Assembly: GCA_965240325.2 (NCBI GenBank)
Contig: OZ251224.1
Coordinates: 1,612,001 to 1,676,000 of the forward strand
Length of the DNA: 64,000 nt
Source of the DNA: Rebecca billardiae RCC1528
Lineage: Eukaryota > Haptophyta
Reading direction: 5' to 3'
Position 1 is the first letter of the stretch. Every line of letters begins with the position of its first letter. A model generated the notes under the pieces. That model saw only the letters and a list, made by a program, of their open reading frames with translations. It had not been told where the DNA came from and did not search any database. Both the position numbers and the translations under genes were made by a program. Shown piece after piece: positions 1 to 10,242 of the stretch.

Positions 1-1187
1 TCCTCGAACACCGCCAGCGGGCCGGAAGGCGGGCTCGTGGGCGCAAAGCACGGCATCTGGTCGCCGTGGCGGATCGCGACCAGCGGCATCTCCCCCGGCT
101 GGCAGTGCGCCCACGGCTCGCCGACGTCGCACGGCTCGAAGCGCACGGCGGGGTCCATCGTGTAGCACCACGCGCCCGCGTGCCCGTCCGGGTTGCGGCA
201 GTGGTTGTGCCCGCCCAGCCCGGCCCGAGGGTAGGTCGCGTGCGTGTCGCCGTGCACATGCGGCGCGCTCGACTCCCACGGTTGGCAGGCCTTGCCCGAG
301 GCGGTCACGTTGACCGTGCCCCTGTAGTCGGAGGCGTCGGGCTCGGCGTAGCACTCGCCCGCGCCGTGGAAGCAGTCCTCGCCGTCCCAGCCGCACTCGG
401 CCGTGTTGCACGCGCTGTCGCACTCGCCGTCGTCCACAAAGTCCTCCAGGCAGCCTGGGTTGCACCCACTGAACGTCTGGCAGTCCCCGCGGTCCCAGCC
501 GCACGCGGCGTTGAAGCACGCGGAGTCGCAGTACCCGTCGCCTGGCCACGTGACGTGGCATCCGGGGGCGCACTTTGCGTCGTCACAGTCGCCGCCATCG
601 TCGTAGCACCCAAGGGCCAGGCACTCCTGCACGAGCCGCGCGCAGGGGCGCGCCGACACAGGTCAAAGGCGCGCACGAGCAGAGACACGCGAGTGCGCGG
701 CAGAGAAGGGGCGCGCGCGCACTTGTTGGCAGACACCGTCGCCGATGAGGTCACTGGAGCAGCCTGGCGCACACTGGTCGTTGGCACGAATCTCAGACTC
801 GGCCAGCATGTACGCGCCGATCGTGTACTCAGACTCCTCAAAGCCGTAGACGGACATGTGCAACGTGCACGGCTCTGCGGTGCAGAAGAATGGCCGGCCG
901 CGCAGGAAGACGGCTTCCTCGGTGCCGATGTCGTCCATCACCCAGCTGGCTGTCATGCTATCGGGCATGGGATACATGAACGACGCGTACACGTCCGGAT
1001 CGCCATAGGATGGGATGAGCCGGACCTTCACACCGGCCGCGTCCTCGGGCACGTTGACGGCGTAGTACTGGAAAGAGTCCTCATTGACGAAGGCGGAGCG
1101 CAAGGTGCCGGGCTCGAGCACTTGCTCCGAGCCTGTTGTGCTCGACGCGACGGCGAGGACGAGCAGGGCGAGGAGAGCGCGGGCCAT
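1..1187 (-). CDS. Secreted LNR (Notch-type) and kringle domain protein, 3' part beyond window
   Basis: Partial gene. Exon 1 is 723-1187 (ATG at 1187), the intron 627-722 (GTGCGC...GTGCAG, phase 0), exon 2 runs from 626 off the window. Residues 1-19 are a signal peptide (MARALLALLVLAVASSTTG). Next comes a beta-sandwich-like region of about 110 residues resembling pre-peptidase C-terminal domains. Splicing rebuilds a clean LNR repeat (IGDGVCQQECLALGCYDDGG), followed by two more LNR units (GDGYCDSACFNAACGWDRGD; DDGECDSACNTAECGWDGED). A kringle-like module follows, with YRGTVNVTASGKAC, HNHCRNPDGHAGAWCYT and EPCDV. LNR and kringle modules are extracellular calcium- or protein-binding units, so the product is probably secreted or an ectodomain; its ligand is unknown. 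The splice junction is certain from the restored cysteine spacing. Confidence 0.85.
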
Positions 1188-1352
1188 GGAAAGGCAAGTG
1201 TGCGATGGCGGGCGGGCGGAGGCCGGTCCGGGGTGGGCGGTCGGCGTGGCTCGTCGACGAAATCGTCGCGATCTTACTTCGATCTATCTAATAGTATGGA
1301 AATATTGTACCCCCATAGGCCCAGGGAGTCACGTGTACATGGCGACGCTCGC

Positions 1353-2138
1353 ATGGACGACCTCGACGTGACTGCGCTGCTGCCCGAGGGGCTGTCGGAT
1401 CGTTGGGTGCGCCTCTACGTCCGCCTTTGGCGTGACGCAGCAAGGCTCACCGCCGCCGACGGCCTCCCGCGCGCGGTGCACATCTCCCTCCTGCCAGATG
1501 GGAGTGTCCGTCTGACGGTGTCTGTGCGTCCGCCTGATGCACAAGGGCCTGATGCTTCTCCACAGGGAACCCCCGCTGGTGGCAGCCAGCGGCGCGAGGG
1601 AGGTGGTGGCGCGCCTTCTAAAGCTCCCCTGCATCCCGCCCCGCGCCGAGCGCGCAAGTCGGCTCCGCCGGCGCGCGCGCTCGCCGCGCAGGGCTCGGGT
1701 ACTGGAGTGCAGGCTGCAAACGGCGAGCAGCAGCACTCTCAGAAGCGGAAGAAGAAGCCTCGGCGCGGGAAGCGCGGGCCTCGGCGTGACGCGCAAGGCA
1801 GGCGGATTCGATCTCCATCGAGCCGCCGCACCTCGTCGCGGCGCGCCGTCGAGAAACGCCAGGAGCGCAAGGCGGCGCGGCTGGCGGCCTCTCTGCCCGC
1901 AGCACCTGCGCCTGCTCCAGCTGCTGTCCCCCACGCGGACCGAGACTCGTCCATGGACGACGACTCGGACGACGAGGATGCGCAGCAGTCGGGGGCAAAG
2001 CGTACCCTGCACGCCGCAGCAGCGCCAGCCGCCGCCAGCAAGCCAGCTGAGCAGAGCGGCAAGCGCGCACGCGGCCGCGCAGGGCACACGGGGACGACTA
2101 CATCACCGCCGGATCACCCGCCAGGGCCCAGCGGCTGA
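1353..2138 (+). CDS. Repeat-associated basic ORF (possible transposon-encoded protein)
   Basis: An open frame of 261 codons from ATG at 1353. The first 60 residues look globular (MDDLDVTALLPEGLSDRWVR). The rest is Ala/Arg/Lys/Pro-rich, with a strongly basic stretch (KRKKKPRRGKRGPRRD) and an acidic patch (MDDDSDDEDAQQ). No family is recognised. The last 150 bp and the 220 bp after the stop recur in inverted orientation at 43726-44140, so this is probably part of a dispersed mobile element (a gag-like or ORF1-like product is one option). The upstream extension of the same frame to 66 is antisense to the LNR/kringle exons and is not credited. Confidence 0.4.
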   Translation: MDDLDVTALLPEGLSDRWVRLYVRLWRDAARLTAADGLPRAVHISLLPDGSVRLTVSVRPPDAQGPDASPQGTPAGGSQRREGGGGAPSKAPLHPAPRRARKSAPPARALAAQGSGTGVQAANGEQQHSQKRKKKPRRGKRGPRRDAQGRRIRSPSSRRTSSRRAVEKRQERKAARLAASLPAAPAPAPAAVPHADRDSSMDDDSDDEDAQQSGAKRTLHAAAAPAAASKPAEQSGKRARGRAGHTGTTTSPPDHPPGPSG

Positions 2139-2360
2139 GACGGCCGTCTGACATCCGGACCTGCACCCCCGCCCTCGCTCGGGGCACAGCAGGTCCATGC
2201 GAGCCGCGCAGCGCAGGTGGATCGCGCTCCAGCAGCTCAAGGCCGCGCTCAAGCCATTCGATCGCGGTTCAGGCTATGCTCTGCCACCAGCGCCGACTTC
2301 GTGTCGACGATCGGGCACTGCCGACGACGAATCAGGAGACCTGCGCCGTCCTACCTGTGT
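1987..2360 (+). repeat. Dispersed repeat, copy A (with 43726-44140)
   Basis: About 375 bp closely match the reverse complement of 43726-44140, with only scattered substitutions and small indels (for example GATCGCGGTTCAGG against GATATCGCGGTTCGTCAGG). The match covers the 3' end of the basic ORF and the sequence after its stop, including a segment readable as AAQRRWIALQQLKAALKPFD. It is the 3' part of an interspersed element. Confidence 0.75.
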
Positions 2361-4144
2361 CGTTAAATCATAGAATGGGTCGGAAGCGGGTGGACGGGCT
2401 GGCCAGGCCAGGGTACTCTGACCGGCTTCTCCCCTACACCCCTGGCTCGGGGGACGGCTGCCGTGGCGGCGGTGGGTGCGTGCTCGCCGAGCGTCCTAGC
2501 GGTCGATTGCGGGGCGTTCCGTGGCGGCACGCTGGGCGGGGCGGGCTCCAAGACGTAGGGGAACGTCGACAAAGCAGCCCACTGATGTCTCTCCTCGCTC
2601 GTCGCCCTTGCGGTTGGCGCGCGCAACCACTTGCGGGCTTGAGCTTGTGCCGAGCGGTCACTTCCTGCCAGCCGACTCGACATGTGGGGAGCCTGGGCGC
2701 GATTAGACGGCTCGGGGAGGTGGGGGTATGTATGCACAATGTATACGTACACGCCCGCTGGACTTCCGACCCCGCACGCCGCCTGAAAGAGGTCACGTTA
2801 GGCACGCGCCGCGCTCTCGCGTTTCAAACGGTGTGTGCCGCACGACATTACCAGAGTCACGGATCACTGATCGAGCTGCTTTTCTGGTCGCCCATAGCAC
2901 AGATTAGCCTACCCGACTAGCCCCATGCGTGACGGCCGGGTCTTGAGTGCTATGGCACCACTTGTAGCAGCTTCTTGCACGCTAGGCACTGCCACAAGCG
3001 CCGCGAGCCAGCTTCGTGAGCATTTGAACGCAGACACAAGGTGCCGAGGCAGTCTTCAGGGCGTGGCAATGGCATGGGAGTCAGCGTCTGGTGTTGTACA
3101 CGCAATGCGACGGCGCGCACACGCGCGACTACGTGCCACAAGGCCGGTGATACCCGCGAGCCGCCACGCTCACGCGCCCGTCGCTCCTCAAGCCGCCGCT
3201 TGGCGACTGTGGCGACGCCGCCCGGACTCAGCGTCGACACTGGTCGCGGCCTCCCGGACTCCAGGCGGGGGGGGGACCTGGATTTACCCGTCCAGGGGTT
3301 TAGGAGATAAGTCTGAGGGTAGGCCACCCGTTTTTAAATTCCCCTTTATAACGGGCTCCGGGTGATCAGGCTGGCGGCCGAAGCCTCCAGCCCTACCCTG
3401 GCCAGCACCCGTCCCAGCAGCCCCCTACATCAAGGCTCCCTGGTATTGAAAAATACCCGCAGCTATTCGTTACCAGCCCATTTCATAGTCACTGAGCTCA
3501 TGACCGTCCATGGACGGTCATGCGCCCGCTGAGCCGAAGACGGGCTCACGGGCTTTCTGGGACGGGTGGTCAACCTTGAACCGCACAGGTCCTGTTTACA
3601 CACTAGTCAATATCACTAAGTAATTAGTACACTGTACTAATTCTATGATTTAAAGACACAGGCACGAGGGCGCAGCTCTCCTGATTCGTCTGTCGAAGTA
3701 CTGAATGGCGGAGTTAATGGAGGATGTCGGAGTACTGGCATAAGTCACTAAGTGACTACTCCGATATATATAACGGGCGATATTGATAACAGTATAAATA
3801 AACAGAGCCGAGAGCGCGCGTCAGACCCGGCCCGACGAGTCCCGGGCACGCCACCGTTTATTTAGCCAGTCCTGGCGGGGGGGGCGACATTCCGAACCGA
3901 CCGTCAGAATGGCGCCGCCTAAGCCTTTGCCCCGGCCCTGAGGCCGCACTCGGCCGAGTCGACTACAGTGTACTAAGATTTTACGTGCACACTTGGTTCA
4001 GGCGTGATCAATATTCCCATCCACACATTCGTAGGTCTTCGGAACTGACCGCTCGTGGAACCCCGGCGGCCATGGGCATACACCGCCGCTCACTCAGCCA
4101 GCCGGCGACTCGAGTCGAAGCTCTGATGCAGGATCTCGCGGCGC
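2361..4144. other. Gene-poor spacer with AT-rich patches
   Basis: No ORF here has recognisable protein features or support from both codon bias and homology. The stretch has GC-rich low-complexity segments (2440-3300), an AT-richer patch (3590-3800), and a perfect 24-bp palindrome (3499-3522). The last ~100 bp are probably the 3' UTR of the threonyl-tRNA synthetase gene, which is read from the other strand. Confidence 0.5.
3499..3522. repeat. Perfect 24-bp palindrome
   Basis: CATGACCGTCCA is followed directly by its exact reverse complement, without a loop. The function is unknown; it could extrude as a cruciform or bind a dimeric protein. Confidence 0.7.
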
Positions 4145-6438
4145 CTACTTGCTCTCATTCTCCCCCTCGGGGTCGACCCCGAGCACCTCGTGTGGCTCCA
4201 TCCCGCCCGCCGATGCACTCGCCATCGCCTCCAGCGCCTTGTCGAGCGGCAGCTCTCCGAGGCTGCCGCCGTACCGGGTGCGCAGCGTGAGCGAGCCCGA
4301 CTCGACCTCCGCCTTGCCCACGACCGCCATCACCGGGATGCGCTGCATCTCAGCGTTGCGAATCAGCTTGCCCAGGCGCTCGCCCGACTTGTCCACCTCG
4401 GCGCGCAGGCCGCGCGCCTTGGCCTGCGCCACCACGTCCGCGCAAAAGTCCTCTGCGTCGCCGACGACCGGGAGCAGCCGCAGCTGCACGGGCGCGAGCC
4501 AGTAGGGGAAGTCGCCGGCGGTGCTCTCGGTCAGGATGCCGAAGAAGCGCTCGATCGAGCCGAAGATGGCGCGGTGGAGCATGATGGGCTGCTGCCGCGC
4601 GCCCTCCGAGTCGACGTACTCGAGCTCAAAGCGCTGGGGGAGGTTGAAGTCGCACTGGATGGTCGAGCACTGCCACGTGCGCCCGATGGCATCCTTGATC
4701 TTGACGTCGATCTTGGGGCCGTAGAAGGCGCCGCCGCCCTCGTCGACCTCGTACGCCCAGCCCTTGCGCTGCAGCGCGTCGACCAGCGCTGTCGTCGCCT
4801 TCTCCCAGATGTCGTCCGAGCCTGCGGCGCGGGCGCGGGTGTGCGCCGCCGCCGTCAACGCGCGCACGGGGGCTCTGAGCGACCGCGAGAGCCATCAGGG
4901 GCTGGCACACGCGCGCGCTCTCGCAGCGCGGCGCGGCATCCACGGCGCGGGCGCACGCACCGACGCTCTTCTCCGGCCGCGTGGACAGGTTGATCTCGTA
5001 GTCGGCGAAGCCGAACTTGGAGAGGATCAGCTCGGTGAGGTCGAGCACGCCCAGGATCTCATCCGACAGCTGCTCGGGCAGGCAGAAGATGTGAGCGTCG
5101 TCCTGCGTGAAGCCGCGCACGCGGAACAGGCCGTGGAGCGTGCCCGAGCGCTCGTACCGGTAGACGGTGCCGAGCTCGGCCCAGCGCAGCGGCAGCTCGC
5201 GGTACGAGCGGAGCCCGTCCTTGTACACCTGCGCGCGCGAGGGCGCGCACGCGCGCGAGAGCGGCTGAGAGCCGCCGCCGCCAGCAGCGCGCGCGCCGGC
5301 GGTGCGCGCGCGCGGCGCGCGCGCGCACCAGCACGTGGAATGGGCAGTTCATCGGCTTGATCTGGTACTCCTCGTCCTCGACGTCCATCTGGTCGAACAT
5401 GCCGTCCCTGTAGAAGTCGAAGTGCCCCGACGTCTTCCACAGCTCGATGTTCGCCACGTGCGGCGTGTACAGCAGCTCGTAGCCCGCGTCCACGTGCGCG
5501 TCCTTCCAAAAGTCCTCGATCAGCCGGCGCACGCGCGCGCCCTTGGGGTGCCAGAAGACGAGGCCGCCGCCGGCCTCCTGCTGGATGGAGAAGAGGTTGA
5601 GCTTCTTCCCCAGCGTGCGGTGGTCGCGCCGCTTCGCCTCCTCCATCCGCCGCTGGTACTCCACGAGCTGCTCCTTCGACTCCCACGCGGTGCCGTAGAT
5701 GCGCTGGAGCATCGCGCGCGACTCGTCGCCGCGCCAGTACGCGCCCGCGACCGACTCGAGGTCGAGCGCCTTGGGGTTGATCTCGCCGGTGTGCTCGACG
5801 TGCGGGCCGGCGCAGAGGTCCCACCACTCGTCGCCCACGTGGTAGATCGTGATCGGCTCCGTGTCGATCGCGTCGAGCAGCTCGAGCTTGTACGGCTCCC
5901 CGAGCGCCTCGATGCGCCTGCGCGCCTCGTCGCGCGTCACCTCCTCGCGCGAGAGGGGCAGCTTCTTGCGGATGATCTTGTCCATCTCCTTCTTGATCTT
6001 CTTGAGATCAGCCGGCGTGAACTGCTCCGAGCAGTCGAAGTCGTAGTAAAAGCCGTTCTCGATCCACGGCCCGATCGTGACCTGCGCGTTCGGGAAGAGG
6101 CGCTGCACGGCCATCGCCATCACGTGCGCGCTCGTGTGCCTGATGCGGAGCAGCTTCTCGCTCTTCTCGTTCGTGGGCAGCTCGAGCGGGCCCGGCGGTG
6201 GCAACATCGCCTTCAGCTCGAGCAGCCGCGCCACCGCCGCGTCGACCTCCTCCTTTGGGCTCTCCGCCGCCTTGAGCGCGCGCACCTTGTCGCCCTGCTC
6301 CTTGATCGCCGCATCGAGCGCCTCGCCCTCGAGGGTCTCGACCGCCGATGTCGTCGCGCACAGGGGCCGGACGAGCGCGTGCTGCCTGCTCCGGCCGAAG
6401 AGCCCGTGCGCGCCGGGCATCGCGCTCGCTCGCACCAT
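4145..6438 (-). CDS. Threonyl-tRNA synthetase with N-terminal WHEP domain
   Basis: Charges tRNA-Thr with threonine. Three exons: 5329-6438, 4961-5228 and 4145-4821; the introns are 5229-5328 (phase 0) and 4822-4960 (phase 1). The 684-aa product has a targeting-like leader, then a WHEP helix-turn-helix ([20 protein letters not shown]) where bacterial-type enzymes have TGS. The editing domain keeps HTSAH and [12 protein letters not shown]. The class II core has [11 protein letters not shown] (zinc Cys), motif 2 ([20 protein letters not shown]), DDAHIFC and motif 3 ([16 protein letters not shown]). An HGTP anticodon-binding domain ends the protein. The frame is open to 6552 but only from a GTG, so the first ATG (6438) is used. 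A signal-peptide-like stretch in another frame (ATG at 6638, MRLMLLLAASAARVSAARG) could be an upstream exon for plastid targeting; I found no convincing splice for it. Divergent from the MYND gene. Confidence 0.93.
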
Positions 6439-6832
6439 GGCGCGCGCGCGCGGCTGTGCCGCCCATGCCAGCGATCCGCTGCCTGCGACGACTGGTGCGC
6501 GCGGCGCGGCGAGGGACCGGTGGGGAAGTGGGATAAGGGGCGCGCAGTGCACGGCGGCGGCATACTCCGCGCCCTGCGCGCACCACGGGCCGCCGATACC
6601 CGCGCCGCGCTCGCGGCTAGCAACAGCATCAGCCTCATGAACACGATGCGACCGACGTCACCGTGACGGACAGCTGCTCCTTCGTGAGCTTTCGCGGCCT
6701 TCATCATCGTGCTCGCCCCCGTCCTCTGCTGTGCGCCCGGACACCACGCGCCCGTCCAAGAAAAGAACGCACAGCTTGGCCAGGGCCACTCGCGGCGACC
6801 TCGAGATCACACGCACGGCACGCCGCGCGCTC

Positions 6833-8749
6833 ATGCCGTCGAGGGACGAGGAGAACCGCGAGCGGTTCGACGAGCTGATGGGCTCGCTCACGCCGGGCGC
6901 GCGCGCGCGCGTGACCGAGCTCCGGGCCGGCCGGCCCCAGGGCGCGCGCGCGCGCGCCGAGGCGCTCAGCAAGAGGGTGGCCGCGCCCCCCGCCGTCGGC
7001 GTGCCGCCTGAGTTCGAGGCATTCATCGAGCTGTGCCTGCTGTGCTGGCAGCTGCCCGGGCAGCGCAAGCGCAAGTGGGGGCTCTCGAGCAGCGCCTTCT
7101 CGAGCCTCGTCCTCGGCACGATGGGCCACGCGCGGCTGTACCGGATGCAGCTGCTGAGCATACTCGGCGAGCCGGGCAGCGCAGCGCCAATGGGGCCGAT
7201 GATGAGCCCCGAGGGGCGGCCGCTGAGCAGCAGGGACGGCGCGCTCCTCTGCGCCGCGCGCCGCGCGCTTCTGCTCGAGCTCCTGCTCTTCGCCAAGTAC
7301 AGCGGCCACGACGAGGAGCACGCGCTCTCGTGCCTCGCGTCGAACGAGGCGATGATCGATGCGCTCGCCAACCACGTCACCGACGCGCTGACGGACAAGG
7401 CGCCGCTCCAGGGCGCGCGCGCGGACGCGCAGCTGGCGCACGAGATCGACCGCGCGGCGCAGTTCTCCCTCACCATCTTCAGCTGGGTGCCCGCCGCCAA
7501 CGGCGAGCGCCAGATCCTGCTCGCGCGCCGCGGGACCACGAGCGCTGCCATCATCTGCGCGGTGCTCAGCCCGAACGCCTCGGCGGGCGTGTGGGGCTCG
7601 GCGTGCATCGCGCTTGCGAACGGCTTCGGGCGCGGGCTCAAGCTCAAGTGGGGCGGCATCGCCGCGACCAACCTCGCCGACCTCGGCCTCGGCGCCGCGC
7701 TCAACCGGCGCATCGGCATGGCGTGCGCCGCGCACGCCCGCGCCGCCGACGAGGACGCAGTGAGCGATGAGGACGCAGTGAGCGACGAGGCTCTGCTGTA
7801 TCTGTGCAAGGCGGTGGTGGCGACGGTGCAGATTGCCGAGGCGTGCCGCGACGCGGAGTCGACGCTCGAGCCGACGAGAGTGGGCGCGCCGCCCGCCGAG
7901 CACGCCGCGCAAGCCTTCGCGCTGCTCGGCGCGCTCATCACCAGCCCCGCGCTCGAGAAGGAGACCGCGCCGTTTCTCGGAATCTGCGTGGGCTCGGCCG
8001 ACCGCGCGCTCGCTGAGGCGGGGCTGGAGGCGGTGGCGGTGCTCGCGGTGAACGGGGCGGGGCTGTACAGCCACCTCGCCCTGGTCGGCGGGCCGCTCGA
8101 CCCCGTCGGGCCGCGCCGCGCGGGCGCCTTTGTGCACCCGGCGGACGTGGGCGCCGCCATCCTGCTCACACGCGCCTCCACGTCGGGCGCCAGCGAGATG
8201 CAATCTCCCTCGTCCGGCGCGACGCTCGTGGCGCACGTCGCGCACGCCTTCCGCAGGCTCGGGCCGGCGGCGGCCGGGCCCGCGGGCGCCGCGTTGCAGC
8301 AGCGCCTCCAGATGCTCCGCGCGCACTCGGCCGAGCTCGCGCGAGAGCTCGAGCACGCCGACGACGCGCGGCCTGGCGCGCCGCCGGCGGCGCAGGCCGA
8401 CGGCGGCTTGGCCGCGCCCGTCACCAGCTGCTCTGGGCCCAAGTGCGAGGCCACTGACCTCGGCGCCAACCGGCTGCTCCGCTGCCGCGGGTGCGGCGCC
8501 ACGTGGTATTGCGGGCGCGAGTGCCAGAAGCGGCACTGGAAGGCGGGGCACAGGGAGGAGTGCGCGACGCTTGCCGAGCAGCGACGATCGCGAGCGGGCG
8601 CGCGCGGGCGAGGCAGCGTGAGAATTTCTGATCGACCGGTCACCACTCACCGGAGGTACGTCACTGGGGTGAAAATCCCATTTTCTGGCCTGTCCGGGCG
8701 GAAAATCCGGCTGCTCAGATCCGCCCCGGACTGGACCCGGACAGCATAG
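6833..8749 (+). CDS. MYND-type zinc-finger protein with helical repeat-like body
   Basis: Single-exon model of 638 aa from ATG 6833 (the frame opens earlier at a GTG). Residues ~1-520 are Ala/Leu-rich and helical, resembling ARM/HEAT-like bodies found in algal MYND proteins, but no catalytic domain is recognised. Residues ~533-578 form a MYND finger: CSGPKCEATD, then LRCRGCGATWYCGRECQKRH and WKAGHREEC, giving the Cys/His series C-C-C-C-C-C-H-C. MYND fingers bind proline-rich peptides in partner proteins. The last ~28 residues are encoded by the left terminal inverted repeat of the element at 8661-9990, so the native C-terminus was probably replaced by transposon sequence. An upstream exon cannot be excluded. 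Divergent from the ThrRS gene. Confidence 0.75.
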   Translation: MPSRDEENRERFDELMGSLTPGARARVTELRAGRPQGARARAEALSKRVAAPPAVGVPPEFEAFIELCLLCWQLPGQRKRKWGLSSSAFSSLVLGTMGHARLYRMQLLSILGEPGSAAPMGPMMSPEGRPLSSRDGALLCAARRALLLELLLFAKYSGHDEEHALSCLASNEAMIDALANHVTDALTDKAPLQGARADAQLAHEIDRAAQFSLTIFSWVPAANGERQILLARRGTTSAAIICAVLSPNASAGVWGSACIALANGFGRGLKLKWGGIAATNLADLGLGAALNRRIGMACAAHARAADEDAVSDEDAVSDEALLYLCKAVVATVQIAEACRDAESTLEPTRVGAPPAEHAAQAFALLGALITSPALEKETAPFLGICVGSADRALAEAGLEAVAVLAVNGAGLYSHLALVGGPLDPVGPRRAGAFVHPADVGAAILLTRASTSGASEMQSPSSGATLVAHVAHAFRRLGPAAAGPAGAALQQRLQMLRAHSAELARELEHADDARPGAPPAAQADGGLAAPVTSCSGPKCEATDLGANRLLRCRGCGATWYCGRECQKRHWKAGHREECATLAEQRRSRAGARGRGSVRISDRPVTTHRRYVTGVKIPFSGLSGRKIRLLRSAPDWTRTA

Positions 8750-8764
8750 TATCTAGGGACCAGG

Positions 8765-8848
8765 CAATGTTACAACTTCGTTCTCTTCGGATTTGAGCAT
8801 GGGGCGGCGCCCCATTCACACAGTCAAAAGATCGCGGTTGTAACATTG
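8765..8848. repeat. Small nested stem-loop (MITE-like)
   Basis: CAATGTTACAAC at 8765-8776 is exactly inverted as GTTGTAACATTG at 8837-8848. Between them lies a GC hairpin, TGGGGCGGCGCCCCA. The arrangement suggests a short foldback insertion inside the larger element. Confidence 0.55.
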
Positions 8849-8905
8849 TCCGTGCTCGAGTTCAACGTAGCGGCCTGGGCGAATTAGTGAATTCAAAAAC
8901 AATTC

Positions 8906-9832
8906 ATGAATTCACTTGCGTCCACGGCCGCGATGGCGTGCCGGTGCATGGCGCCGTCCACCCGCGACGGAGTCGTGGACGGTCATCGCTACACAGCCTA
9001 CGCGACAGGCGTTGTCGTGATCGAGGTGCCCGCACCCGTTGCCAATCGCCAAGCGATTGGCACGACGACCTGGCACCACATCCGCGTCAAGCGCGGCGAG
9101 GCCGTGGTCCAGCGCGTGTGCGCCAAGCTGGCCGATGTGCAGACGGCGGCGGGTGGCGCAGGGGCCCCTGCCGATGCTATCAGGCGGCTGCTGCGGGGCC
9201 TGCTGCCGTGGTCGAGCCTGAGGCAGAAAGCGAGTCGACCGTGGAGCAGCTCAACGCTTCCGAGCTCGAGCTGCGCGCGGTCGGACCAGATGACGGCCCG
9301 CGGCCGCCCAAGCGCACACGCAAAGACGCCCGAGCAGACGCGTTCAGTCCGAGCAAAGCCTGGTCGGCGTACGAGCGCGAGCCAGCTCAGACACAGCACG
9401 AGCGCACGCGTGACGGCTCGTACGACGAGCTCGTCGGCTTGGTCATCGGGCTGCTGTCGCTCGTCGCCTCGCTCGTCAAGTCGCAGTCAGCTGAGCACAG
9501 ACATCCCTCCCGCCGTTCAGCTGATCGACGAGGACGAGGCGGCCAAGGCGGCGGCGGCCCAAACGCCTGGAGGAGGCGCGCAGGAGGAGGAGGCCTGCGG
9601 GGCCCGCGCCGAGGCCAGGCACCGCGGCCAGCGGCTGCAGCCGCGGGTGGCTGTCGGACAGCAGCTTTCGGCGGCACACGCTCACTCATACGTCGATCCT
9701 CATAGTGAGTCTTGCTCGAGGCGGGGCAAGGGAAAGGCTGCCGCACGCGAGCTTGCTGAGCGTGCGCAGGCCGAGCCGCAGCTGAGCCCCGACGAGGGTG
9801 CTCGGGACGCCGCGTACGCAGATCTATGGTGA
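8906..9832 (+). pseudogene. Degenerate ORF inside the TIR element
   Basis: Protein-like segments alternate between two frames. About 8906-9200 reads MNSLASTAAMACRCMAPSTR..., including WHHIRVKRGEAVVQRVCAKL. About 9190-9490 reads in another frame, with ELELRAVGPDDGPRPPKRTR and YDELVGLVIGLLSLVASLVK. About 9500-9832 returns to the first frame (VQLIDEDEAAKAAAAQTPGG). Either two introns or two frameshifts separate the parts; no clear GT-AG pair was found, so a decayed transposon gene is preferred. Function not recognised. Confidence 0.4.
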
Positions 9833-10242
9833 TTCGCATACTACACCGCCAAAAGAATTTCGTCGCACTGCGTGCGCGCTTAGTTCTTTTATAATAAATG
9901 CCTTTTATTAGCCTTTTTTCGTATTAAATGGCGCTTTTCCGCCTCCCCAGTGCGGACGTGCGCCAGAAAATGGGAATTCCACCCACTGACGGCCTGCTCA
10001 AACAAAGTGAGGAGCCTGCTGCTCGGCGCGCGCGCTGTATTTCGACAGCGATTACAACGACATGACGATGACTACTAATGATGAGCATGAAGTACCACGA
10101 TGACCGTAGCTAAGTACTGATGCCCTACCTGAGTACGACCTGCCGCTGATGAGTGATGAGTGATCCGCGGTAATCAATGGTGCTGCATCGCGGTCAACGC
10201 CACAACAGCCCGTAAGTCGATGAGTAATAATATTAACGCCGT

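Larger units (their letters stand above)
8661..9990. mobile_element. TIR-bounded element of ~1.33 kb
   Basis: The left end 8661-8696 (TCACTGGGGTGAAAATCCCA then TTTTCTGGCC) and the right end 9953-9990 are imperfect inverted repeats: the right end read in reverse gives TCAGTGGGTGGAATTCCCAT then TTTCTGGCG. The interior holds a degenerate reading frame (8906-9832) and a small nested stem-loop element (8765-8848). No target-site duplication was recognised. Superfamily unknown. Confidence 0.6.

Noticed and set aside
66-1352. Upstream extension of the basic ORF on the plus strand
   Set aside because: It is antisense to the LNR/kringle exons, which have a signal peptide and a precise splice.
2276-2920. 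214-codon plus-strand frame after the dispersed repeat
   Set aside because: Starts inside the repeat, composition drifts along its length, no domain or targeting features.
6593-6638. Signal-peptide-like reading (ATG 6638) as first exon of ThrRS
   Set aside because: The only phase-compatible GT-AG pair would make a 26-bp intron; kept as a note on the ThrRS entry, not as a feature.
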